Source: Xenopus tropicalis (lineage: Eukaryota; Chordata; Amphibia; Anura; Pipidae). From it: DNA of 64,000 nucleotides. Location of the stretch: positions 56,947,378 through 57,011,377 of the forward strand of contig NC_030678.2 in NCBI RefSeq assembly GCF_000004195.4, given 5' to 3'. Under the pieces are notes generated by a model that saw only the letters and a list, made by a program, of their open reading frames with translations, was not told where the DNA came from and did not search any database. Both the position numbers and the translations under genes were made by a program. Position 1 is the first letter of the stretch. Each line of letters starts with the position of its first letter. This document shows positions 21,690 to 32,711 of this stretch, piece by piece.

Positions 21690-21868
21690 ATATTTATCAC
21701 ATTGGGTAAAAAGTGGAGTGAAGCATTAACTGAGATGTTGCCCAGGGCAACCAATCAGCAATTAGATTTCAACAGTTAGAAAACCAAAAATCTAATTGGC
21801 TGCTATGAGCAAAATCACAGGTAATGTTTTACTTCACTTTTTACATAGTATAATACATATACCCCTAA
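21690..21868. mobile_element. Short palindromic MITE, copy 1 of the 52727 family
   Basis: It shares AAAAAGTGGAGTGAAGCATT, GGGCAACCA and GATTGGCTGCTATGAGCAA (approximately) with 52727-52903. The left tip has decayed and the right tip is ATACCCCTAA. Confidence 0.65.
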
Positions 21869-22341
21869 GTGTTAGATGCTATTTTTTAGGTAACTACATG
21901 AAGGATTCATGATTTACAGAAATATGCACATTGCAGTATTTTAAACTATTGTAACCCTTTCTTTGCACATTCCTGTAGAACAGGATCACACTCATTTTTC
22001 AGGCTGCGACCTGTTTTGGTGATCCAGTTGCTGTGAACCTCTTCACTTATGAGAGATTCTGGGACATGGGATTTACAGTGCAATATCTCCATCTAGTGGG
22101 AGTACACCTCAGGGGAATTCCACTAGGAAAATAAAACACACACATATTGCAGTAACCAAGATAATTTTATAAAAAAGATGTGCAAGGAACAGTATATGCC
22201 ATGGAGAGTAATCCTGCCCTGGGAAACTCATGTGGTCCCAAAACCCTGGCACAGTTTCAGTCACAGTATGACACTTTGCTCTGGAAGGACAAAGCAGTTG
22301 TCCAGTTCAGTCCCTGCCAATATGTCCCTTCCCCAAGGGAC

Positions 22342-23211
22342 AAGGAGAACTATACCCCAGGGCTATAAAAGCTCCCTACTGCCTTGACCCCCCTCACTTG
22401 GGATGTAAAAATATACAAGCCACTTATACCCTTGATGGGACTGCACTAGGCAAATGCATAATGGAGAAGGACCTTGGAGTCCTTGTAGATAATAAACTTG
22501 GCTGTAGCAAGCAATGCCAGGCAGCAGCCGCAAGGGCAAACAAGGGTTTGAGCTGTATTAAAAGGGGCATAGATTCACAGGAGAAGGGTGTTATTCCTCC
22601 CCCCATCTAGGGCAACTAAGCTGGTAAAGGGTATGGAAAGTCTCAGTTATGAAGAAAGACTGGCCAAGTTGGGTTTGTTTACACTGGAGAAGAGGCGCTT
22701 ATGAGGTGACATGATAACTATGTATAAATATATAAGGGGATCATATAATAACCTCTCTAATGCTTTACGTACCAGTAGGTCCTTCCAACTGACACAAGGG
22801 CACCCACTCCGTTTAGAAGAAGGGAGGTTCCATTTAAATATTGGGGAATTTTTTACTGTGAGAGATGTGAAGTTGTGGAATTCTCTCTCTGAATCAGTCA
22901 TGCTGGCTGATACATTATATAGCTTTAAGAAGGGGCTGGATGGATTCTTAGCAAGTGAGGGAATACAGGGTTATGGGAGATAACTCTTAGTACAAGTTGA
23001 TCCAGGGACTGGTCCGATTGCCATCTTGGAGTCAGGAAGGAATTCTTTTCCCTCTGCGGCAAATTAGAGAGGCTTCACATCTTCCCTGCAAGTGAACAGA
23101 CTTCGGGTCTCTCCGCCAGTACGAACCCTGCAAGAAGAGGAGAGGTGAGGGGGATCAAGGCAGTGCTAGTTGAGGGGGCTTTTATAGCATGGGGGTATAG
23201 TTCTCCTTTAA
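22342..23211. mobile_element. TTAA-type MITE arms flanking a CR1 fragment
   Basis: Left arm 22342-22399 (AAGGAGAACTATACCCCAGG...CTATAAAAGC) is the inverse of right arm 23146-23211 (GCTTTTATAGC...TATAGTTCTCCTTTAA). The right border keeps TTAA; the left has decayed. The interior is CR1 coding sequence. Confidence 0.65.
22404..23075 (+). pseudogene. CR1 LINE ORF2 C-terminal fragment
   Basis: Broken frames carry typical CR1 ORF2 tail sequence: [54 protein letters not shown] and FLASEGIQGYGR before a stop at about 22982. A frameshift or deletion near 22,605 removes the stretch between the two halves, and an in-frame stop lies near 22703. The 3' UTR is cut off after CAAATTAGAGAGGCTTCA, which is unusual because LINE copies normally keep their 3' end. 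Confidence 0.85.
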
Positions 23212-23626
23212 GTACCCCAGGTAGCACTACCTGCCCTAAAGTGCCTCTCCCTTTGAATAAATAAGTTGCTCCAATGTAGCAGGCTCACAAGAAACACCTG
23301 TCCTCACGCAGGGGTCACACAAGGATGGCAACAGACATCCTCAAGCAGCTGAGCAGCATGCAGAACACTCTATCTCTATGGCTGGAACACAAGGCTTGTG
23401 CCACGCTGAGCACACCACAGTGTGTTACTGGCAGCTCTTTCACTTTCTCACTGGAAATGGCTATCCTGTGGATTTGGCTCCAAAATCCTGTCTCTCTGGG
23501 TCCTCCTCTTTTCCAGAGGTGCACTGCGACTCCCAATCTTATTGCTCTCCAGACTCCAGCCTATAAATGGGCTGAATGATGTCACAGACGAAAAAGCAGG
23601 GGAAAGGGTTCAATCATCCCCTACAT

Positions 23627-23765
23627 TATTATTATTTTGTTATTATTATTAACAAGGATTTGGTACAGTGCCAACATATTCTGCAGTGATGTACAATAGA
23701 AGGTTGTTCAAACATACAAATTACATACCAAGGTCCCTGCTCTTTAGAGCTTTACTTGTTGGACA
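23627..23765. repeat. TTATTA microsatellite plus L2/CR1-like 3' tail relic
   Basis: An ATTATT run is followed by GTGCCAACATATTCTGCAG, which resembles the GCGCCAACATATTCCGCAG tail at 35046. Confidence 0.5.
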
Positions 23766-24419
23766 CAGGATTTGGAGTTATTAGAGCAGGACTTTCCAGC
23801 TGAAGGCTATGGAGGTAGATCTGGGGCTCCAAGTGATTTTTTATAGTGCCAGTTTGCTCAAGAGGTCCACTGAGTCATTTGTATGACACAATCATTTTAT
23901 AAGAATGTGGTTATGAACATGTAATTTAGTGAGTAATTGGCCCACTGCATGAAAAAAGTTGAACAATGCTATAACATAGTTATAACACAATTTTATAATT
24001 CTGCCCAAGCTGTGGTGTGAGTGGCAGCATGTGATAGCAGATAGGTAATTAGTGAGATAAAGAATGTGGCCACAACATGCAGTATTTTTGGGATCTCATT
24101 TCTTTGGCAGGGAAACACAGTATAGCTCAGTTGGCAAAGGAGCCATGAAACTGGCTTTTAAGTGTCATCAATCCAAGATCCATGTATAATAAAATGGTGT
24201 TATAACTCTGTTATTCTCATAATTCCCCAGGTGCCAGACTTTCTTCTTTCAAAGATAAAAAGTGAGCTTCAGTTTGCAATTAACTTTTATCCCCATTGCT
24301 TATCCTTGCACCTTGATTTTTCTTTACTGTCCCATTTGTGTAGTAAAAAAGGTGCTAAACTGTAGTTGGTAATTACACCCAATCAGAGATTTGCTTTTAT
24401 TTTGTATCTTCTTTTAGAC

Positions 24420-26007
24420 CAGTGCTGTCCAACTTCAGCGGTGCCGAGGTCCGGAATTTTTCTAGCATACATGGTGGAGGGCCACTAATGGAAGCCAGTT
24501 TTGATCACTCCCATTTTAACCACACCCACTTCAAACCACACCTATTTGATCACAATAGTGGTAGTGCACAAAAACCCAAATGCTTGTTCCTCACTGCGGG
24601 GATATCAACCATCACTGATATGTGAAAGAATTATATTATGTCATATTAAGACATATGCCTTAAATCCATATGCCTTCTCCTCCCCTGTGGATAGCACAGC
24701 AACCACCAGCACATAATTACACACCTTAGGGACCATTTAATGGCTATTTCCAAATGCTAACAAACTCCCAGAACAAACCCCTGCCAGGTTCACCTCCCAC
24801 AGGCAGCATAGGGCAGGCAGAGTATGGCACACATAGGCAGCACTCTGCCTGCCCTATGCTGCCTGTGTGTGCCATACTCTGCCTGACCTATGATGCCTGT
24901 GTGTGCCATACTCTGCCTGCCCTACCCTGCCTATGTGTGCCATACTCTGCCTGCCCTACCCTGCCTGTGTGTACTATACTCTGTCTGTCCTATGCTGCCT
25001 GTGTGTGCCATGCTCTGCCTGCCCTTAGCTGCCTGTGTTTGCCATACTCTGCCTGCCCTACCCTGCCTGTGTGTGCGCTATACTCTACTTGCCCTATGCT
25101 GCCTGTGTGTGCCATACTTTGCCTGTCCTTAGCTGCCTGTGTGTACCATACTCTGCCTGCCCTACCCTGCCTGTGTGTGCCATAACCTCCCTGCCCTATG
25201 CTGCCTATGTGCCATACTCTGCCTACCCTATGCTGCTTGTGTGTGCCTTACTCTGCCTGCCCTTAGCTGCCTGGGTTTGCCATACTCTGCCTGCCCTACC
25301 CTTCCTGTGTGTGCCATACCCTCCCTGCCCTATGCTGCCAATGTGCCATACTCTGCCTACCGTATGCTGCCTGTGTGTGCCATACTCTGCCTGCCCTACC
25401 CTGCCTGTGTGTGCCATACTCTGCCTGCCCTTAGCTGCCTGTGTGTGCCATACTCTGCCTGTCCTATGCTGCCTGTGTGTGCCATACCCTGCCTTTCCTA
25501 TGCTGCCTGTGTGTGCCATACTCTGCCTGCCCTATGCTGCCTGTGTGTGCCATACTCTGCCTGTCCTATGCTGCCTGTGTGTGCCATACTCTGCCTGTCC
25601 TATGCTGCCTGTGTGTGCTATACTCTGCCTGTCCTATGCTGCCTGTGTGTGCTATACTCTGCCTGTCCTATGCTGCCTGTGTGTGCCATACACACAGGCA
25701 GCATAGACCAGGCAGTACATACAATGAGGTGTGAACAGGAGAACAATGTGGATGATTACAGCCTGAGCCTGAGGTGTGAGCAATGCAGGGGGTGAACAAT
25801 GCAGAGATTAAAAGATGTGAACAACACAGGGGATTACATTTTTAAACAATACATGGAGATTACAGCCTGAATCTGAGGTGAGAACCATGCAGGGGGGCAG
25901 TTAATCTTAGTACTGATACCATTTAAAGTTTACTCAAAGGTAAGTCATCAAAGCAGCCAGACAGGTGGGGGGCCACACAGAGGGGGGCCGCCAGTTGGAC
26001 AGCACTG
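24420..26007 (+). mobile_element. 1.6-kb non-autonomous hAT with internal 34-bp minisatellite (copy C)
   Basis: It starts CAGTGCTGTCCAAC and ends GTTGGACAGCACTG. The left flank TTTTAGAC (24412-24419) reappears at 26303-26310, beyond a later nested insertion, so the 8-bp duplication is perfect once that insertion is discounted. It is the same family as 15700-17230, reversed. It encodes no transposase. Confidence 0.9.
24798..25715 (+). repeat. 34-bp minisatellite array inside hAT copy C
   Basis: About 25 units like GCCATACTCTGCCTGCCCTA...TGCTGCCTGTGTGT. The first (24798-24838) and last (about 25690-25715) units are inverted. On the plus strand the unit has no stop in any frame, which explains the long Cys/Pro/Leu-rich open frames (for example 25035-25706 and 25139-25795). 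Confidence 0.92.
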
Positions 26008-26011
26008 TTTT

Positions 26012-26298
26012 CAGGGCCGGATTTCTATCCTGGGCGCCCCGAGGCCGCCCCTGTGGGTGTCCCCCCGTGCGCATGCGCAAATGCGCCCCCCCAGTGCGCA
26101 TGCGCAACGCGCCATCTCCCCATTGCGCATGCGCGAACGCTCCTTTAAACTCCCATATGGAGCAGTGAGGAGAGGTTCTGACTGCTCCGTATGGGAGCCA
26201 AATTTAAAAATTTTCCTTGCGGCAGGGCGGCATGCCGCCCCTAAACTTCTGCCGCCCTAGGCCCGGGCCTTTGTGGCCTCTCCACAAATCCGGGCCTG
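26012..26298 (+). mobile_element. hAT MITE nested at the edge of copy C
   Basis: The ends CAGGGCCGGATTT and AAATCCGGGCCTG are inverted. ACTGTTTT flanks both sides (26004-26011 and 26299-26306). It is 287 bp, GC-rich, and contains several TGCGCATGCGC-like palindromes. Family members lie at 15502, 18813 and 33056. Confidence 0.92.
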
Positions 26299-26387
26299 AC
26301 TGTTTTAGACTAATAAAAACAATTTACTGATGGCTGTTCTAGGAAGCTGCACCAGTGCAATTCAGCAAATCTTCCTGAGGTACTTAA

Positions 26388-26726
26388 GGGCTCTGGCACA
26401 CAGGGGGAGATTAGTCGCCCGCGATTAACTCCCTGTTCGCGGGCGACTAATCTCCCCGAGTTGCCTACCCCTGCCATCCCACCGGCGAACATGTAACTCG
26501 CCGGCGGGATGGCAGACGCGGCGGCGCGATTTCGCGCAAATCGCCGAAAAAGACTCGCGAGGCTTTTTCGTCGATTTCCGCAAATCGCCCCGCCGCGTCT
26601 GCCATCCCGCCGGCGACTTACATGTTCGCCAGTGGGATGGCAGGTGTAGGCAACTCTGGGAGATTAGTCGCCCGCGAACAGGGAGTTAATCGCGGGCGAC
26701 TAATCTCCCCCCGTGTGCCAGAGCCC
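26388..26726. mobile_element. PIF/Harbinger-like foldback MITE
   Basis: The element is one long inverted repeat: GGGCTCTGGCACAC is inverted as GTGTGCCAGAGCCC, with arms of about 160 bp. TAA flanks both sides (26385-26387 and 26727-26729); a TAA/TTA duplication with GGGC ends is typical of PIF/Harbinger. The centre is rich in CGCG. Confidence 0.8.
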
Positions 26727-27275
26727 TAAAGAGATACTGTCATGATTTTTATAGTGTACGTTTTATTTCTAAATTACACTGTTTACATAGCAAATAATTC
26801 ATTCTACCATTATAAATTGTATTTTTAAACCAACAAATGTATTTTTTGTTGTTGTAATATTGGTGTGTAGGCATTTATTATTGTGCATTGTGCCTGAGTC
26901 TGAGGTTTCAGAATAGCCTATTGTTTCTCCTGCTCCAGTGTAACTGGAGGAGTCCCAAGCCGGACTTGGATTTCTTACTATTGAGTGCTATTCTGATATC
27001 TACTGGAAGCTGCTATCATGCTACATTCCCATTGTTCTGCTGATTGGCTACTGGGGGGGAAAGGGAGGGGGTGATATCACTCCAACTTGCAGCACAGCAG
27101 TAAAGTGTGACTGAAGTTTATCAGAGCACAGGTCACATGGCTGAGGCACCCTGGGAAATGAAGATCATGGCTAGCCCCATGTGAAATTTCAAAATTAAAT
27201 GTAAAAAAATCTCTTTGTGCTTTTGAAAAATGGATTTCAATTCAGGATTCTCCTGGAAAAGATCTATTTCTTTAA
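26727..27275. mobile_element. TTAA-type element (AAAGAGATACTGTCATG...), copy 1
   Basis: It is similar to 46165 and downstream over several hundred bases: CTGTCATGATTTTTAT, CACATAGCAAATAAT, TAATATTGGTGTGTAGG, GGTGATATCACTCCAACTTG. The right border keeps TTAA (27272-27275). The left border abuts the foldback and reads CTAA. Confidence 0.7.
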
Positions 27276-27397
27276 AGGAGTCAACTTGTTTGTACATTTT
27301 TGGGGGAATGTAAAAAAAGTTGCAAAATAACAATAAAAATTTGCATTTCGCAATGTAATATGCAGTATTAGGCTGTTATTGAATTGTAAATTTGCAT

Positions 27398-27699
27398 TAC
27401 AGGTATGGGATCCCTTATCTGGAGACCTGTTATCCAGAAAGCTCCGAATTACAGAAAGCCCATCTCCCATAGACTCCATTTTAATCAAATAATTCAGAAT
27501 TTTAAAACAGTACCTTGTAATTGATCCCAACAAGGATATAAGTAATCCTTATTGGAAGCAAAACAATCCCTATTGGGTTTAATTAATGTTTTATTGATTT
27601 TTTAGTAGACTTAAGATTAAGATCCAAATTACGGAAAGACCCCTTATCCGGAATACCCTTGGCCCCCGAGCATTCTGGATAACGGGTCCTATACCTGTA
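27398..27699. mobile_element. MITE with TACAGGTATGG ends (copy 2)
   Basis: TACAGGTATGGGATCCCTTA is paired with GGGTCCTATACCTGTA. It is highly similar to copies at 12312, 51242 and 52049. Confidence 0.78.
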
Positions 27700-28759
27700 C
27701 TTACAGAGGGCCCTGCTCATTAGAGTTTGTAATCTAAAAGACATAAGAGTTAATAGAGCAGGCCTGTCAAACTGGAGGTATAGGGTTAGAGCTGGGTCTT
27801 GCGCAAATAAGAATAAATCTTTGCATTTCTCAGTGTAATATTGATCATTATACTATTATTGCAATGTGAATTTTAATTGCACATTGTGAACTTTTTAAGA
27901 CCTGCTTGAAGGTGGCATAATCTTTTGGAGGAAACGTAACAACTTTTTCATTAAGAAGTTTTATTAGATACACTGTGCACTGTCGCAAACTATAAAAATC
28001 CCAAATGTCCTTCAACTGTCAAAAGTGGTCACTAAATAGTTTCTGCGTTAAATTCATGCGAAAGCAAATTTGTTTGCATAGAGGTATACATTTTTGCATT
28101 GTGAAAAATTTTTCTGTTACCGACTTTTATTACATTACCCAATAATGTTAATGTACACTGCAATTTTCACAGCCTTGTCTTATACTTAGAAACTGCTGGG
28201 TCAAATTTACTGGTATTGGACAAAATTTTTCCAGTGAAGTGGGCCAAAGCATCCAGTCAAAGATTTGCTTTCATTATTCTACCTGCAGTAGACTAATCAT
28301 TGCTGACTGTTGATTGATTGCTCTGGTTTACTTCCCATGCACACATTTGTCCAGCATAGATGAAAGCAAATGAGTCCATTGTGGCTATATTATATAACAG
28401 CTTCCCAGACAAATATCTCTCCTTCAGTTTGGCAGACTCTCTAAAGCTGCATACAACAGAGACGGAAAGGGTTGGGAGGTTAGTGGCGTAACAACAATTA
28501 GCCAGGCCCCCTGAAAAAAACTTCCAGGCCCTCATCATATGGGGAGGCTGGAATGGCTTACCTCCCTCCTTATTGCCAATCATTGGTGGCAGTGGTACTG
28601 CAGATCAGACCCTTCAACTGCCTGGCCCCCCCTTCTCCCTAGACGTGTGGTCCACTGGATGGAACACTTGGTTCACCTCACTAACTACCAAACAGAAGGG
28701 CAAACTGCAAAAACGTCAATCCTTTTGAAGAAGCTTCCTCTTTTTTAAAAAAATAGCAG

Positions 28760-29048
28760 CTGCCATTTTAGCTTGGACTCCTGTAACTTCTGTTCTGCAG
28801 CTTTAGCTGCTGGTAGAAGGAGAGATGGGAGGGGGAGAGAAGAGCAAACTGAGCAGACTTGTGCTGTGCCCTGAAGAATTTTTCTGAGAGAAGGAAGCCT
28901 GATACTGAAGAACATGTGTACAGAAAAGAAGAAAATAAATCCTGTGTTTCTTTTGATAAGAGTGCAGCGTTTCTGTGAGTGCTTATAGTTATTTACATAG
29001 TCCTTTCTGATAAAGCTTACTTAGTTTTTACCTTTCCTTCTCCTTTAA
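28760..29048. repeat. Right part of the 37031-type TTAA element
   Basis: GTGCAGCGTTTCTGTGAGTG, then CTTTCTGATAAAGCTTACTT and CCTTTCCTTCTCCTTTAA, match 37930-38010. The right TTAA is at 29045-29048. The left part is unclear. Confidence 0.6.
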
Positions 29049-29461
29049 GCTGTCAATTTTTTGTTTATGTATCATGCCTACACCATAACTTATTTCCTCA
29101 AACCTCTCTTCTAATTTCTCTACCCTTCTTTCAATGAAATTTTCTCTTAAACTAAATCTCTTCCTCTCACCCAGAATACACCATTGAGGGACTGCCTTTT
29201 CAAGAGAATTACATGCTATTAGCTGTTTTTCTGAAGATTTTACTATATAGGTTTAGTCTGTGTATACCAGAGAGAAGTGCATAAAGGGAAAGGCAATTGT
29301 TTATATAGCATTATTCTCCCACATGATTCAAAGCGCTTTTAAAGCAATCAAATCAGCCATTATAGATGCACTAAGTATGCTGGGACACCTGGAGATATGT
29401 CCAGTGACTTCTCCAGGGTCACAAAAAGTTGCCACAGGGAATCGAATCAGGGTCTCTAGCA

Positions 29462-29643
29462 CAGTGTCAGACTGGCCCACCAGGTTACCAGGAATACTCC
29501 TGGTATTCCCTATTTCTGAATGGGAACAAAGAGGAGAAATAGATGGAAGAATAGATGCTAGCATGTAAATAAAAGAGACTAGGAGAATAAAGAGGTTGGT
29601 CTAAGGTTTTCTGGTGGGCCCCTGAGGTCCCAGTCAGACACTG
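29462..29643. mobile_element. hAT MITE with perfect 8-bp target duplication
   Basis: CAGTGTCAGACTGG is inverted as CCCAGTCAGACACTG. CTCTAGCA lies on both sides (29454-29461 and 29644-29651). It is 182 bp. Its ends resemble those of the 37667 element. Confidence 0.9.
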
Positions 29644-29651
29644 CTCTAGCA

Positions 29652-32600
29652 TGATATCCCACCTTCCTAATGGAAAAGGCTAAGTAAGTTGTGATAGATA
29701 CCTATCTCAAAAGAAAACCATAAATGTGCCTAGATATATCAGTTCTATAGTAGCTAATCTACTATTTAAAGCTTTCTTTTTATCTGGTCAGTTGAAAATT
29801 TTGTTGGTAGCCTTTCCCATCAACTGACCATTTCCACAAAAACCAACTCACAGAAGAATTAGATCATGATCAACTTTCAACAGTGTTTAATGGTTTCACA
29901 TAGTACCACTGTCATCACTGCTGTGTGTTTCTTCTATTAGCCCTTATTAACTTTTATTTTACTATTCCCATCCCTAATCTCCTCTTTTTCCACCATGCCT
30001 TGTGCTCACTTTCCAACTTTGTGAAATGGGAAGTAGCCCTGTCCTTGTACAAATTACTGTGAAAACAGTGTGCATGTCAGGTACAAGGAACTACAAGCTT
30101 CATTTGTGATTCCAAGTTTAAATCACTAAAATGCATGCGGAATTAAACAGTCACAAGCGCTGTCCTCCAGCCTCGACCTGCCAGTATTTCCAGGGTTCAC
30201 TTAGCCAGTTACAATAGTCCTAACTGCAGCCATTATGAATGCCACTGATGCCATTTTAGCAGGAATTACGGTATATGGATCTGCATCTATCCATGCATCT
30301 ATCAAAGCAATTTAATAAATGGATTCTGAATGTTGCATCTAACATGTGCCTGCAATTACACTGGAATTCCGGAGAAAACATTGGTAAACAAATGGTAGTT
30401 TAAGGTCAAAATTGCACATATATATGCTATTATTACCATTTTCTGATTTTATACTATTCTCATTTTCAAAGAAATGTTGTGTATCTGTCATTATTTGTGT
30501 ATATTTTTGTATGTTTCATGTAAATACTCTTCTGTTTTATAGCAGTTTATCATTATCATCATAATAAAAACCATTAAAGCAACTGTTTAAGAGCAACACA
30601 CATATTAATTATAAGACCTGTTTTAGGGCTCTAAGGATGAAACCCACAATCTCTTGTACATAAAGGAGCTTGGACCAGTCGCTGTGGGGGACTAAACATT
30701 AAAATAATATAGTTTTTAGTCCTTAATATAGTTTTTTTTAATTCAAAGAGTACTGACTCTTTTTTCATTATAATACTTTCTGATTTGCAGAAGGGTCTAC
30801 ATTGTCTTAATAATATGCACCTTTCACCATCATGGGGTAAAGGGGCCCAGTAAAATTTTGATCTAAATAGGGGGCCCCTCTGCATAGTGCAAAGCTAGGC
30901 AAATTGCATAGCAAATATAAACGTAAGTATGCCCATACACAGAAAGATCTGCTTGTTTGGGCAATATCGGATTGAGCATTAACTTAGAACTTTGCAACTA
31001 AGACTAAGAAGATGTTTGACAACTAATACCTAAGGCAGGAAAAAAGCACTCTATTTATAACCATGTAACTGTTGCAATTTCCAGCATATTCGTGTATATT
31101 TTAATAATATCTTAGTATTCAGCTGATGTTTTCAAAACATTTCAGCGTCTTAAAAGGCTCTGCTTGTTATCAGAACCTAAACAATTAGTCGCACAGCACC
31201 ATTCATTAATGTGTTCTGCTTGGTTGAGCTGCATTGTGTTAAATGTATAATAAATGGGGTATATAGATCTAGCAGCTGCATTCATTATGACAGTAATATG
31301 CTGTGTGAATTGGCAAAGGTCCCTCCCTTTGCTATGTTTTGGAGCACAGAGACCTGTGGCCGCCCCTAAGACATGATAAACCCATGGGTTAGTGTTGTTT
31401 ATTCTTGTAAAGGAAAGCAAAACAAAGACATATCTCTAAATAAATGATCGGAATCAAAATGTGTAACCGCTGCACAGAGCTCTAAAATCCTTATGAGTGT
31501 TAGTTGGTAACATATTATAGGGGTCAATCTGCCATATTTTTGCACTTTGCACCCAGCTTTCAGTGCTACTGTATATGGGTAGCTGTGGGTATCTGTGCTC
31601 AGTTTCTCCTTAAATATAGCACTGCCTGCATTTAGCAGCAATGTATTCATGAGGGGAGGGAGACATGAGAGGGAGGCAGATGTCCACTTTGCTGCCCCCT
31701 AAATTGAGCATCATTGTGGATGCGATGGGGCCTTGTTCTTTCCACGTGCCCTGTGGATAGAGGCAGTAAAGACAGGACTGACCAGAACCTGCCATAGCGG
31801 TGTTCTACACCACACAGAGCTCAGCTAGGCCTCATATAGAAGTGCTCTCATTATTAGAGCTCATAGAAAATGACCCGTTATAAATATATATTATACATCG
31901 CACATCAAACCTCCAAGTGTGTATTTATTCTGCCAGTAAAAATGCTCTACCGAGGGAGATCAGCCCAATAACACCCAGCTCAATGTGGGCATATTAGGGA
32001 ATATTCACCCAGGAAATACTCAGACACCATTTTTATAGTAAATCCACTGGACTGTAGGTACTGGATGCTAGTGAAGTAGTTTTGAGTGCTGAATGCCACA
32101 CTTGCATGAGCACATATAATAAAAATTGATATACCAGTGATTTATTCCTTCTCAGTGATCCACAACAACTGAACCTTAAGTGTGTATTAGTGTAACTGAT
32201 TTCTGTATAAGCAGTGTAAAATAATTGTTTCCATTAAAAACAGGATTATTTATGTTCAGCCCATTGCATACAGGGAGTACTGTAATCAGGGGCCCTGTGG
32301 CAGAGGGTGGCCCCAAGATGGAAAAACTTGCTTTGTGGATTGTGAAAGGGGCAGGGCTTTCTGTGAGTAGATAGGGGTTAAGAGGATAATGGGGGAGTTT
32401 GGCATAATTGGATTTGGATAATTATGAAGTGATTGGGGCAGATTAGGGTTTTGGTTAGGGATATTTTATTTCATTGGGGCCCCATTGTACTTGTAAGTTA
32501 GGTAACGAGTGAGCCAATAACTGGGACCCATGGGGGAGAGCCTAACTGTACTATAGGGCCCCATGATTACTGATGGCAGCCCTGATGAATCCTGTGCATA

Positions 32601-32711
32601 CCGAGTTACTTAATATTTTACTATCATTCATAAGAAAACAGAATATAAATAGTATCTCAGGGCCCTGCTTACAAGAGCTTACAATTTAACAGGTGATGAA
32701 ACAGTTGACAC
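29652..32711. other. Intergenic stretch without a recognised gene
   Basis: No coding frame with family similarity is seen. 30,040-30,290 is low in obvious repeats and might be conserved. GGGGCCC-rich pieces at about 30,840 and 32,285-32,590 look like decayed DNA elements. Confidence 0.5.

Noticed and set aside
24754..25795. Plus-strand open frames of 143-223 residues
   Set aside because: Same 34-bp array artefact in the inverted sister element.
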